This document shows positions 53,019 to 61,270 of a stretch of DNA of 64,000 nt, piece by piece; positions within the stretch are counted from its first letter, which is position 1, and every line of letters starts with the position of its first letter. The translations under genes and the position numbers were made by a program. The notes beneath the pieces are model-generated. The model worked only from the letters and a program-made list of their open reading frames with translations. It ran no database searches and was not told the origin of the DNA. The stretch comes from Acidimangrovimonas pyrenivorans. GTDB lineage: Bacteria > Pseudomonadota > Alphaproteobacteria > Rhodobacterales > Rhodobacteraceae. The stretch covers positions 186,001 to 250,000 of the forward strand of contig NZ_JBHRSK010000002.1 in NCBI RefSeq assembly GCF_042643245.1. The letters are read 5' to 3'.

Positions 53019-53588
53019 ATGAAAGGACATGAACTCAAACCGAGCGGCGGCGGCCTGCTTGCCAGAGCCAAGGGACGGCTCGCCGCCCATGATGACCGCC
53101 GCGTCGAACGCACGATCCTGAAAGGCCGCTGCGCGGTCACGGACAAACCCTTCGAGGCCGTCTTCGAACGCAAACGCGGCGGCGATGACACGATCTTCCG
53201 CTTCAAGGAATATCTCAGGCCGCAAAACGGCGGCACAGGCGGGCCGTCGTCTATCCCGACCAAGCTCGATGTCCCGATCGACGACATCAAGCTGGAGAGC
53301 CTTGGCTGTCCGCACTGCAAGAGCGGCAGCGCTTTCCACTGGGTCCGCTGCGGACGCTGTAAGAGCTTCGTGTGTAGCGGCCGCTCGCAACAGCTCAGCA
53401 ACGGGTTCTATTTCCGGTGCGGACTGTCCTGCGGAAACGAAGGGATCACCGGCGAATTGAAGCGGGTTGATATGATCAAGCCGCCCAAACCGACCGCACT
53501 GCAACTGCCCAACAACAAGAAGCCGCGCCGCCTGCTGACGGATCAGCGCATTGCCCTACGCATCACCGACGCTCGCGGCCGAAAATAG
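53019..53588 (+). CDS. Zinc-ribbon protein, TerY-C-like
   Basis: This 189-residue protein has a central metal site with cysteines in LGCPHCKSG, VRCGRCKSFVC and FRCGLSC, similar to the TerY-C type zinc ribbon. The basic N-terminal region (LARAKGRLAAHDDRRVERT) and the C-terminal tail may bind nucleic acid or a partner. It lies 13 bases after the J-domain gene in the same transcription unit. Function unknown. Confidence 0.6.
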   Translation: MKGHELKPSGGGLLARAKGRLAAHDDRRVERTILKGRCAVTDKPFEAVFERKRGGDDTIFRFKEYLRPQNGGTGGPSSIPTKLDVPIDDIKLESLGCPHCKSGSAFHWVRCGRCKSFVCSGRSQQLSNGFYFRCGLSCGNEGITGELKRVDMIKPPKPTALQLPNNKKPRRLLTDQRIALRITDARGRK

Positions 53589-53600
53589 CGAGGAATGACC

Positions 53601-53846
53601 ATGACCGAACCAATGCCACAGAGCGCCGAACGCTCATCGCACCTTTCGCCACTGAAAGCGGCCTCGGACGAGGAATTGCGCAAGATCATCAGCGAGGCGA
53701 AAGCCCTGCTCGACGCGCGCGAAAACGACCGCAAAAGGGATGCCATCGCCAAGATCAAGGCGCTCGCCAAAGAGCACGGGCTCGATGTCGCGATCGATCA
53801 CCAGAAGCGCAAACGGGGGCGTCCCAAGACCGCCCAAGGGGGCTGA
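53601..53846 (+). CDS. Small H-NS-like nucleoid protein
   Basis: This 81-residue protein has a helical oligomerisation region (DEELRKIISEAKALLDAREN) and ends in KRKRGRPKT, an AT-hook-like RGRP motif as in H-NS/MvaT tails. Such proteins on mobile DNA silence incoming AT-rich genes. The start at 53601 is favoured because GAGGA lies seven bases before it; 53595 is too close. Confidence 0.65.
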   Translation: MTEPMPQSAERSSHLSPLKAASDEELRKIISEAKALLDARENDRKRDAIAKIKALAKEHGLDVAIDHQKRKRGRPKTAQGG

Positions 53847-53911
53847 ATTGGCAGGAAACAGCTTGAGAATGGTAGAATCTAAAGAGACCCTCGGGTCCAA
53901 GGAGACAGACG

Positions 53912-54373
53912 ATGACTGAAGATGAGATGCAGGAATTGCGTGAGTTGCTGGCCCAGGAGGCCGAAAGCTACGCGAAAAACGATGACTACATTATCGACAC
54001 GCCCGATCGGATCAGCGCGTCCAACGCGCTGGACCAGACGAGCGAAGCCGAATTGCTCGTGTTCGGAATCCCGCGCGAGATGGTGCCCACACTCCAGACC
54101 GCCTACATGGCATATTTCGTACTGGAAGACCTCGTCGAACCCTCGCTGTTCGACGAGCGTACGACCGAACTCATCGAAAAGGCGCGCGCCATCATGCCTC
54201 CTCGCAAGAGCTTCGGTCGCGATATCCCGTTCCAAACCGGCATATCCGATGAAGGGTTCTTCCAGAGCTTCGCCAAGACATTCATGGACGTCCCCTATCG
54301 CCATGCGACGGCGATCTACGCCAAGCATGAATTCAACACTCACGGGATCACGCAGTTTGCGGATGAACGGTAG
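53912..54373 (+). CDS. Unknown acidic island protein (153 aa)
   Basis: The protein begins MTEDEMQELRELLAQEAESY and is acidic and helical, with no recognised domain. A good ribosome site (AAGGAGA) precedes it. It is the last gene of the plus-strand run and convergent with ardC. An ArdC partner or another anti-restriction role is possible only by position. Confidence 0.55.
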   Translation: MTEDEMQELRELLAQEAESYAKNDDYIIDTPDRISASNALDQTSEAELLVFGIPREMVPTLQTAYMAYFVLEDLVEPSLFDERTTELIEKARAIMPPRKSFGRDIPFQTGISDEGFFQSFAKTFMDVPYRHATAIYAKHEFNTHGITQFADER

Positions 54374-54412
54374 AACCGTCATCCGCAAAGCCGCAGGAAC
54401 GATAGAGGCCGC

Positions 54413-55336
54413 CTATGCGGCGGCCTCGTCTTCGTCGATCATCGGCTGCAAGCCGTGGAGATAGTCCGCGGCGCGCTGCGCATGCGCCGCTGCGGCGAAG
54501 ATGGCGCGTTTGTCGTCCTTCAGAACTTTGAGCCAGCTGCCGATATAGGCCGCGTGGTCCTCGCGATCTTCGAGCGTGATCCCGAGATCGGCGCAGAGGA
54601 ACGCGGCGCCAAGCTCAGCCACGAGTTCTTCGCGGGCATATCCGGCATCGCCGAACTTCTCGCGTCCGAAGTCTCGATCGAGACGGCTCTTGTGACGCGT
54701 CCAGTGCGTGCATTCATGCGCGAGGGTTGCGTAATAGCTTTCGGCATCGCGGAAGCTCTCGAAGACGGGCATCTGCACGTAATCCTCCGGCGGGCAGTAG
54801 AAGGCACTGTTACCGCCGTGGCGAAGGTCGGCGCCGGTATCGGTGAAGAATGCCTCCGCGGCTTCGATCCGCTGATCGGGATTGAGCTGTGACTTGGCGG
54901 GCGCGTAGTAGTGCGCAGGAAGCCCCTCGATTTGCTCGATATTGAAGACGGTGTAGCCCTTCATGAAGGGGATCTTCTGATCGACCTCTTCGCCGGTTTT
55001 GTCATCGATTTCCGTGCGCGTGAGCGTGTTTGCATAGACGACGGGCGAACCTTTCTCTCCTTTCCGAACGTTGCCACCGAGTTCGCGGGCTTGCTTGAAA
55101 GTCATCCAGATCGGCGCTGCGAAGTGGCGTTCCATCGACGAAGCCCAGAGCGTCAGAACGTTGATGCCGCTGTAGGGCTGGCCGTTGTGCCGCAGGGGCC
55201 GGGAAACGGGACCGGCGGCGTGCGCGGCGTTCCAGGGTTGCGTCCAGGGTTTGATGCCTTGCTCCAGGGCGGTGACGATTTGGTTGGTGATGCGGGTGTA
55301 GATGTCTTCGCGGGCGTTTTCGGTCTTGCGTTTCAT
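54413..55336 (-). CDS. ArdC-like anti-restriction protein
   Basis: This 307-residue protein has an N-terminal ssDNA-binding region (REDIYTRITNQIVTALEQG, WNAAHAAG, YSGINVLTLWASS) and a zincin-like metallopeptidase domain with HECTHWTRH near residue 210. Downstream Glu-rich FGDAGYAREELVAELGAAFL completes the metal site. ArdC proteins protect incoming plasmid DNA from restriction during conjugation. The host region is full of restriction systems, so its role in entry is plausible. Confidence 0.88.
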   Translation of the reverse strand: MKRKTENAREDIYTRITNQIVTALEQGIKPWTQPWNAAHAAGPVSRPLRHNGQPYSGINVLTLWASSMERHFAAPIWMTFKQARELGGNVRKGEKGSPVVYANTLTRTEIDDKTGEEVDQKIPFMKGYTVFNIEQIEGLPAHYYAPAKSQLNPDQRIEAAEAFFTDTGADLRHGGNSAFYCPPEDYVQMPVFESFRDAESYYATLAHECTHWTRHKSRLDRDFGREKFGDAGYAREELVAELGAAFLCADLGITLEDREDHAAYIGSWLKVLKDDKRAIFAAAAHAQRAADYLHGLQPMIDEDEAAA

Positions 55337-55974
55337 GTCGATCTCCTTCCGTTTGGCGTTTCCTCAAGACGCGGCACAGAAGGACGGGCGAATGAGCCGG
55401 CTGGTCAGCGCGCCATAGGCGCGTGTACGGCCAACACGGTCCGGTGAAGCCGAAGGTGGAGACGGATGGTGCGGGCAGGCCGTTGACCGGACGGTGCGCC
55501 CGGCCAAGGAATGCGTCAGAGATTGAGGAATGCCTTTACGGAAGTGTGGCGTGATGTGGCACGAGACCTTTGAGCCGAAAAATCAGCACCACAGACATCG
55601 CAACAAGACCGCCCGAGAAAGCCATCACGCAGAGGAGATTATCCCGCTTAAACGGCGTGTCCCGGTGGCCTCCAACGTGCACGACCGAACAAACCGGCCG
55701 CCACAGGCATCACGATTGACCGCACGCTCGGGGAGAGATGGCCCCCACGCTGGCTCCGCACATCCAAGGCAAAAGCGAGACTGGCGAACTCGGCATCGTA
55801 CTGGCACGAGAAAGATCGATGTGGCCTGCGCCACAACCGCGCCACAAATCGAAAAACACTGGAGAAGAGAATGGCGGATTTCTGCGAGTTACAGCGGATC
55901 GCTAATTTGTGGCAGAATTCGAGAAAATGGGGCGTTTCTTTACAGAATATTTCGCTAAGTTATTGATTTTAAAG
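55337..55974. other. Gene-free region with GCCACA repeats
   Basis: No gene with support is visible; a plus-strand frame of 142 codons (55530-55958) has odd composition and no recognisable product. The region holds five of the eight copies of TGTGGC/GCCACA in direct approach to the tRNA-Pro fragment, plus one at 55908-55913, suggesting integrase arm sites. Confidence 0.45.
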
Positions 55975-56079
55975 TGGTCGGAACGAGAGGATTCGAACCT
56001 CCGACCCCTTGCACCCCATAGCACTAAAATCTCTGAAAGTCGCGGCAGATAAGGATTACAGGCCACAGCCGCGCCACAA
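55545..56079. repeat. TGTGGC/GCCACA repeat cluster around a tRNA-Pro att site
   Basis: Copies lie at 55545, 55555, 55820, 55830, 55841, 55908, 56062 and 56073. GCGCCACAA occurs exactly at 55828-55836, 55839-55847 and 56071-56079. They lie on both sides of the tRNA-Pro fragment and beside an integrase gene, the layout of arm-type binding sites. Confidence 0.55.
55975..56018 (-). repeat. tRNA-Pro(GGG) 3' fragment, likely attP of second integrase
   Basis: Read on the minus strand, the 44 bases run from TGGGGTGCAAG (anticodon loop and 3' stem) through GGAGGTTCGAATCCTCT to GTTCCGACCA, the 3' end of a tRNA-Pro. The 5' side does not pair and no D arm is present. It lies 65 bases from the 3' end of the integrase gene at 56084. 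Confidence 0.75.
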
Positions 56080-56083
56080 CTTT

Positions 56084-57268
56084 TTAGTCGATTAGCAATC
56101 CGCCCAGCATACCGATGTTTGTTATCTTATCATCATCGGCATCTTTGAGCAAATGTCCGTACACATTCAGCGTTGTTTCTATGCTGTTATGCCCCATTAA
56201 AGTCTGGATTTTCTTGAGATTGACCTGTCGCTCGATCAGCATCGAAGCGAAGAAATGCCGTAGGTCATATGGCCTGTAGAGAGGCTTCTTAACCTTCTTG
56301 CCCTTGACGACTTCTAGCTCGAAAAGTCCGGCCTCGATACAAGCAATGTTGAAGCCGCGACGCTGCCAGTTCTTGCGATCCATCCAGCGGCCGTTCTTTG
56401 CAGGGAATACGAGGTCATAGTCATTCTTGACGGCGTGATTGTCCGCATAGTGGCGAACCATGTCGATCGTATCGGGCGACAAATCGACAAAGCGCCTGCC
56501 CGCCTTCGTCTTGGTGACGGATATCCGTGTGCCTGTTCCGTCGATGGCCCGATTCACGAGCACGCCCTTGTCCGTGATGTTCTTGCAACTCAGAGCCAAG
56601 TACTCCTGCGGCCGCATCCCTGAATCCACAGCTAGATACAAGATCGGCCTGTAGCGCTGCCAGGTGGCCGCAATCTGCTTGTTTTTCGAGTTCGCGAGGG
56701 AATCTGCGGCCCGCAGAAGCGCCATGATGTCTTTCTTGCCGGGGATCGTTACAGGCTCATCGTAGCGGGACTCTGTCCGAATACTGATGCCGGAAGCGAT
56801 GTTGTGGGGTATCACGCCACGGATCGTCATCTCTTTCATGACAGAATGCAGCACCGAGAGTATCCGTGAGGCATTCCCTCGGCTTAGGTCGCTGCGCAAC
56901 AGCCAGGAACGGAATGCCACGATGTCCGGTGGCGTCAGCGCGCTCAAGGGCGTCGGCCAATCGTATTCAATAATGAAACTCGCCCGATATATGTAGTTCT
57001 TCAATGTGCAGAGTGTTACCGGCTCCCGCCCATTCAGACCCTCTTTTTCACATATGCGCAGCCACCAGTCCGTCGCTTTGGCGACGGTATTGATCTCCGG
57101 ATGCATCGACTGCGACGCATTCTGCGTCTCACCGCTCTCGATGAAGGCGCGCGCAGCCTTCATCGTGTGAAACGTCTTGTAGCTGTAGCCGGACTTCGTT
57201 GACTTGCTCGGGTATCGGACCTGAAACGTTGTTCCTGCGGGGGTTTCTCGCTTTCTGATATCTGCCAT
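56084..57268 (-). CDS. Tyrosine-type integrase, second element
   Basis: This 394-residue recombinase has an AT-hook-free N-terminal arm-binding region (FQVRYPSKSTKSGYSYKTFH), a core-binding SAM-like domain and a catalytic domain. Visible residues are Arg in VDSGMRPQEYLAL, Lys in VTKTKAGRRFVDL, YDLRHFFASML (with Tyr replacing the first His of HxxR), and the nucleophile Tyr in TTLNVYGHL. The adjacent tRNA-Pro fragment is its likely attP. It is not the integrase of the present tRNA-Phe insertion. Confidence 0.88.
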   Translation of the reverse strand: MADIRKRETPAGTTFQVRYPSKSTKSGYSYKTFHTMKAARAFIESGETQNASQSMHPEINTVAKATDWWLRICEKEGLNGREPVTLCTLKNYIYRASFIIEYDWPTPLSALTPPDIVAFRSWLLRSDLSRGNASRILSVLHSVMKEMTIRGVIPHNIASGISIRTESRYDEPVTIPGKKDIMALLRAADSLANSKNKQIAATWQRYRPILYLAVDSGMRPQEYLALSCKNITDKGVLVNRAIDGTGTRISVTKTKAGRRFVDLSPDTIDMVRHYADNHAVKNDYDLVFPAKNGRWMDRKNWQRRGFNIACIEAGLFELEVVKGKKVKKPLYRPYDLRHFFASMLIERQVNLKKIQTLMGHNSIETTLNVYGHLLKDADDDKITNIGMLGGLLID

Positions 57269-57327
57269 GACGCTAAATTGCTGTACTTGTTAATGGTTCA
57301 AATTGGTTCAAATAGGGATCAAAAGTA

Positions 57328-57561
57328 TCACGTCCGAACGTTATTTTCCGCCTCGATTTGCGCTTTTCGATAGATACCCACAAGTGATCCCTTCTCGATC
57401 TTGAGACGCCCATCAATGGGATCGACAAAGAATGGTAGCTTGCGGCGGCCATGCGCATCAGGATCAGCGGCTCTCTTGATTTGCCGCGTGTTCAGGTCAA
57501 TTCCCATCTCCGCGAGCACTTCGCGGGCTTCCTGCAATCCAATGTAACATGGCGGTTTCAT
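57328..57561 (-). CDS. Small excisionase-like protein
   Basis: Starting at 57561 (MKPPCYIGLQEAREVLAEMG) gives 77 residues with a winged-helix pattern (LNTRQIKRAADPDAHGRRKL). It directly precedes the integrase on the same strand, the place of a recombination directionality factor. AGGAGG lies just before the ATG. Identity as an excisionase is inference. Confidence 0.5.
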   Translation of the reverse strand: MKPPCYIGLQEAREVLAEMGIDLNTRQIKRAADPDAHGRRKLPFFVDPIDGRLKIEKGSLVGIYRKAQIEAENNVRT

Positions 57562-57578
57562 AACTCCTCCTAAACTAT

Positions 57579-57863
57579 TCAACTAAAATCGTAATCCATG
57601 CATGCGGGCCGATAATGGCATGTGTGCAGGCGGTAGATTGGCTTCCCGCTTCCGCGCCCCCGAAGCGTATGCGCCTCTCCGAACTCGTCGGTAATCAATA
57701 ACTTCAATTTTGGGGCACTGATGTATTTCACCGAATGATGCTCTTTCAAGACCTCCAAATCTGCCCATAGTGCCTGCTTAAACTCGTCGATCGTCATCGT
57801 GCCCATCTTCGAGTAATCGACGGTGAGGCCGGGGGGCCCTTTGTTCGGTGTCTTTTTGGCCAT
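57579..57863 (-). CDS. Unknown small island protein (94 aa)
   Basis: The protein MAKKTPNKGPPGLTVDYSKM... is basic at its start, has FKQALWADLEVLKEHHSVKY and ends with Cys/His (HTCHYRPACMDYDF). No family is recognised. It is 17 bases upstream of the excisionase-like gene and probably co-transcribed with it and the integrase. Confidence 0.5.
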   Translation of the reverse strand: MAKKTPNKGPPGLTVDYSKMGTMTIDEFKQALWADLEVLKEHHSVKYISAPKLKLLITDEFGEAHTLRGRGSGKPIYRLHTCHYRPACMDYDFS

Positions 57864-58181
57864 GCTAATCTCCTGACCTTTGGTCTATATTAACCATTTT
57901 GCCATTGCGGGAATTAACGCTTCCTTAAGAATGTCTGGCATTTTACCTATGCTGCACCTGCGAAATCCGCTCCCAGAGCGCTCTTCCGAGAACTTGCATC
58001 ACTACCCACGAGCCTGTCGGCACCTGTGTGCCATGTGCTGTGTTCCACTCCTTCTGACGAACTTTCCTTCCGTTTCTCCCGATCCCCGCTCCTGAGGCCT
58101 CCTACTGCCGAGGATGATGGCGGGGGGACGGCGAGAGGCCTCGATGGTCGGGGCTCAGAACGAAACAAGGAGTTCGCCGTT
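57864..58181. other. Divergent spacer between the two integrase modules
   Basis: No gene is seen in these 318 bases. An eight-base palindrome GAGGCCTC occurs twice (58094-58101 and 58135-58142). The region should hold promoters for the minus-strand integrase unit and the plus-strand unit beginning at 58182. Confidence 0.35.
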
Positions 58182-58367
58182 ATGAAGGACATTTTCACAC
58201 AAGCAGCATTGGCCACACGGAGCCTTCCGGAGCTACGCGTCCTGTTCCGCCAAGTTCAGGAAGAACTGGATCACTGTGAGATCGGATCACCCGATCACTT
58301 CGCAGCAGCACAGAACCTTCAGAATCTGCGTCGCGCAATCTGCACCCGCACGGCACTTCGCCGCTAA
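58182..58367 (+). CDS. Small helical protein (61 aa)
   Basis: A good ribosome site (AAGGAG) precedes MKDIFTQAALATRSLPELRV, and the product is helical and slightly basic at its end. It is followed by the AlpA-like gene on the same strand. No family is recognised; it may be a small regulator of the integration module. Confidence 0.45.
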   Translation: MKDIFTQAALATRSLPELRVLFRQVQEELDHCEIGSPDHFAAAQNLQNLRRAICTRTALRR

Positions 58368-58459
58368 CCTCATCACCTGATCGGTTCCGGTCGGTCAGGT
58401 TCCATGTCCAACCTGTGTCCATCAGCAATCGCAGGATAGCCCCTATGTCTGGGGGCAAG

Positions 58460-58699
58460 ATGACGAAATCCAGAGATATCCTGCCAACCTCCCTGGCACC
58501 GCGAGGGCTGTCGCGCGTGGAAGCGGCTGCCTACATTGGCGTGTCGCCATCTTTGTTCGACATGCTCGTCAAAGAGGGCCGCATGCCCGCGCCTAAGCGG
58601 ATTAACAGCAGGACAGTCTGGGACAGGAAAAGGGTTGACCAGGCGTTCGAGCTGATTCCTGATGGGGATACCGTCGAAAACAATCCATGGGATGATTGA
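58460..58699 (+). CDS. AlpA/MerR-type DNA-binding excisionase candidate
   Basis: The start at 58460 (MTKSRDILPTSLAPRGLSRV) gives 79 residues with the AlpA-like winged helix EAAAYIGVSPSLFDMLVKEG and RMPAPKRINSRTVWDRK. This family includes regulators and directionality factors for prophage and island integrases. It sits 21 bases before the tRNA-Phe integrase gene. Starts at 58415 or 58445 are possible. Confidence 0.75.
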   Translation: MTKSRDILPTSLAPRGLSRVEAAAYIGVSPSLFDMLVKEGRMPAPKRINSRTVWDRKRVDQAFELIPDGDTVENNPWDD

Positions 58700-58720
58700 T
58701 GCTGTAGAGGGCATAGAGCG

Positions 58721-59797
58721 ATGCCGACATTCAGAATGCGTGATGGGACAGGCAGTTTCCGCCTGAAATACGTGGTCGAGGATACCGACCGCCACGGCAA
58801 TGTGCGGGTTTATCTACGCAAGCCAGGCCATTCCAAGGTGCGCCTCAAGAGCGAGCCCGGCACGCAAGAATTTCTGGATGAGTATCGCGCGGCTCTGCAC
58901 GGCACGCCGGACAAACCGCAGGCACCCGCACTCAATCGGCGCGGCAACAAGGGCACGTTCAAATGGCTTTGTGAGCAGTACTACGCCTCGGCTGAGTACA
59001 AACGCCTCGCGTCTCGCACGCAGTATGTCCGCCGCCGTATCCTTGATGGTGTGTGCGAGAAGGACGGCAACAAGCCCTACGCCCTCTTGGAACCACGTCA
59101 CGTCCGCAAGATGCGGGACGACAAAGCTGCGACGCCTGAAGCGGCCAACGGCATCGTGAAAGCCCTACGGCAAATTTTCGGCTTTGCTGTCGAGTACGAA
59201 CTCGCCACCCGCAACCCCGCGCGGGATGTCCCCTACATCCGCTCGGCGAGCGAAGGCTTCCATTCCTGGACGATGGAAGAAGTGGCGCAGTTCGAGAAAC
59301 ACCACGAAATTGGCTCCAAGGCTCGGCTGGCACTAGCCCTGCTACTCTACACGGGGCAGCGCCGCTCTGACGTGGTGCGGCTTGGGCCGCAACACGTGAA
59401 GGAAGGCTGGTTGACGCTCACGCAGCAGAAGAACCGCAGCCGCAAGCCGGTCACGCTTTCTATCCCCGTTTTGTCGGAACTTCAGACCGTGCTCGATGCC
59501 ACGCCGACGGGCAACTTGGCTTTCCTCGTCACCGCATTTGGCAAACCCTTCACGTCAAATGGCTTTGGCAACTGGTTCCGCAAGCAGTGTGATGCAGCCG
59601 GTCTGAACCACTGCTCAGCACATGGCCTCCGCAAGGCTGGTGCTGCGTTGGCCGCTGAGAATGGAGCTACTGAGCGGCAGCTCATGGCGATCTTTGGCTG
59701 GAGCACGATGAAGGAAGCGTCGCGTTACACCCGCGCGGCCCGCCAGAAGGTCCTTGCGGCGTCGGGGATAAAGCATCTTTCCCGCGATAAGGCCTAA
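58721..59797 (+). CDS. Tyrosine-type integrase of the tRNA-Phe island
   Basis: This 358-residue recombinase has catalytic Arg in LLLYTGQRRSDVVRLG, Lys in LTLTQQKNRSRKP, HGLRKAGAAL (HxxR), Trp in IFGWSTMKEASRYTRAA at the His/Trp position, and the nucleophile Tyr in the same segment. It lies 1.4 kb from the tRNA-Phe, with the AlpA-like gene in front, so it is the probable agent of the present insertion. Confidence 0.92.
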   Translation: MPTFRMRDGTGSFRLKYVVEDTDRHGNVRVYLRKPGHSKVRLKSEPGTQEFLDEYRAALHGTPDKPQAPALNRRGNKGTFKWLCEQYYASAEYKRLASRTQYVRRRILDGVCEKDGNKPYALLEPRHVRKMRDDKAATPEAANGIVKALRQIFGFAVEYELATRNPARDVPYIRSASEGFHSWTMEEVAQFEKHHEIGSKARLALALLLYTGQRRSDVVRLGPQHVKEGWLTLTQQKNRSRKPVTLSIPVLSELQTVLDATPTGNLAFLVTAFGKPFTSNGFGNWFRKQCDAAGLNHCSAHGLRKAGAALAAENGATERQLMAIFGWSTMKEASRYTRAARQKVLAASGIKHLSRDKA

Positions 59798-59909
59798 AAG
59801 GCCAACATTTCACCGCGCTTCGTCACCGGCGTTAGTACAGGTAAATACATGACATTTATGAATTTTCATTCGGTCTACGATAGGCTAGGCTGTATCAAAG
59901 GATGCGCTA

Positions 59910-61061
59910 ATGCCAACACTGAACGAAGAAGAAATAAAAGCTCGAATTGCAGACGGCAGCTTGACAGCCGTGACCTTGGATACATCGATTTTTGACCGGT
60001 ATGGCTGCAATCTCGACTTTCCTCTGCTTGGGAGCCTGACGCAGTTCAAGGCAGGAAATGTCTCCGTCGTGTTCTCGGATGTCATTATTGCGGAAGTCAC
60101 GTCTCACATCTCTGAGAAAGCAATAGAAACTCAGGGTGCGCTGAAGCAAGCAATCAAAAAGTTCTCCAAGGCCTGGAAGACCGCACCAGTAGATGCCGAG
60201 ATTGCTCAAGCCCTTCAGAATGACCGGGACCCAAGCGAGTTTTCTGCCACGTGCGTCAAAGCGTACGTGGATAACGTGGAGGGCGAGATAGTCCTCTCGA
60301 CAGCGAACACGGCGATCACCGAGGCGGTTATGCAGCGCTACTTTGCCGGCGGGACCCCATTCGAAAACAAGAAGGAAAAGAAATCTGAGTTTCCTGACGC
60401 GTTTGCGCTCGTGAGCTTGGACCAAACGTTCTCACAAAGAAGGCAGTATCTACTTTGCGTTTCGGCGGACAAAGGCTGGCACGCGTTCGCAGAGCAATCG
60501 GATTGGCTTCTATGCGTAAAAGACTTGGATGTCGCGCTGTCGTATTTTCACGACACTGGTAGAAACATTGCTGACAACGTCGTGGAAATGCTCAAGAACG
60601 GCGTTGCTGAGGAACTGATTAACGATATAGAGCTTTCGATCCAAGCCCGGCTTGACGACTTCGATTTCGAGCCAGAAACGCACTCAGGCCTAGATTATGA
60701 GGCCGAACCGACATCAGCTTCGCTACAAACGGTAGGCTTCGACTCGCTCTCCAATCCGATTATCACCGACGCCAACGATGAAGAGGTGTCGTTCACGGTG
60801 AGCGTGGAAGCCGACGTACTGTTCGAGGCAGGCTTCACCTTCTACGCCTACGACAGCATCGACAAGGACTATGTTACTCTCAGCACCGAGTATGCAGAAA
60901 TCGAGTCTAAGCATACCTTCAAGCTTGTTGTGACAGTGTCCCGCGACCTTGATCCTGAGCCGGAACCGATATCAGTCGCGGTAGTGAAGGACCGTCTGGA
61001 GGTCAACTTCGGCTACGTAGAACCCTTCCCGAACGAGGATCCCACACACGAGAAGTACTAA
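59910..61061 (+). CDS. PIN-domain (DUF4935-like) protein at the island end
   Basis: This 383-residue protein has an N-terminal PIN nuclease fold. Acidic residues are in VTLDTSIFDRYG, VVFSDVIIAEVTSH, EKKSEFPDAFALVSLD and LLCVSADKGW, matching the four-acid centre of PIN_9/DUF4935. The C-terminal 150 residues are acidic, beta-rich and unassigned. As the last gene before the attachment site it is a frequent cargo position for toxins or defence genes. No antitoxin gene is adjacent. Confidence 0.75.
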   Translation: MPTLNEEEIKARIADGSLTAVTLDTSIFDRYGCNLDFPLLGSLTQFKAGNVSVVFSDVIIAEVTSHISEKAIETQGALKQAIKKFSKAWKTAPVDAEIAQALQNDRDPSEFSATCVKAYVDNVEGEIVLSTANTAITEAVMQRYFAGGTPFENKKEKKSEFPDAFALVSLDQTFSQRRQYLLCVSADKGWHAFAEQSDWLLCVKDLDVALSYFHDTGRNIADNVVEMLKNGVAEELINDIELSIQARLDDFDFEPETHSGLDYEAEPTSASLQTVGFDSLSNPIITDANDEEVSFTVSVEADVLFEAGFTFYAYDSIDKDYVTLSTEYAEIESKHTFKLVVTVSRDLDPEPEPISVAVVKDRLEVNFGYVEPFPNEDPTHEKY

Positions 61062-61113
61062 CGGGCGCAGACCATTCTGCTGTGGGGCATACGCACGAAC
61101 CAAGAACAGAAAA

Positions 61114-61149
61114 GTCCCACTTTTCCCAAGGCGCCAAAACGGTGGGACA
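61114..61149. repeat. GTGGGACA repeats at the right island end
   Basis: GTCCCACT (61114-61121) and GTGGGACA (61142-61149) are inverted copies of the octamer found three times at the left end (21515-21571). Symmetric placement beside both attachment sites supports arm-type integrase sites. Confidence 0.6.
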
Positions 61150-61194
61150 AATCCATCAGCTAAGCCACTGAAAACATTTAAATAATCTGAAGTT

Positions 61195-61215
61195 ATGGTG
61201 CCCGGGGGCGGAATC
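61195..61215. repeat. Right attachment repeat within tRNA-Phe 3' end
   Basis: ATGGTGCCCGGGGGCGG (61195-61211) is identical to the copy at 21461-21477. It coincides with the 3' terminus of the intact tRNA-Phe gene, which the insertion reconstituted. Confidence 0.9.
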
Positions 61216-61270
61216 GAACCACCGACACGAGGATTTTCAATCCACTGCTCTACCCCTGAGCTACCCGGGC
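61196..61270 (-). tRNA. tRNA-Phe (GAA) with encoded CCA
   Basis: On the minus strand GCCCGGG pairs with CCCGGGC as the acceptor. The D arm is GCTCAGGGGTAGAGC, the anticodon arm reads GGATTGAAAATCC with GAA, and the T arm is GGTGGTTCGATTCCGCC. The 75 nucleotides include CCA. It follows yacG and the lipoprotein gene on the same strand and is the insertion target of the 39.7-kb island. Confidence 0.97.

Noticed and set aside
55530..55958. 142-codon plus-strand frame
   Set aside because: It lies over the repeat-rich attP-like region, has no ribosome site and gives a composition typical of noncoding DNA.
45556..57268. Self-transmissible ICE
   Set aside because: Relaxase, MobC-like protein and coupling protein are present, but no VirB/Trb mating-pore genes can be found in the window.
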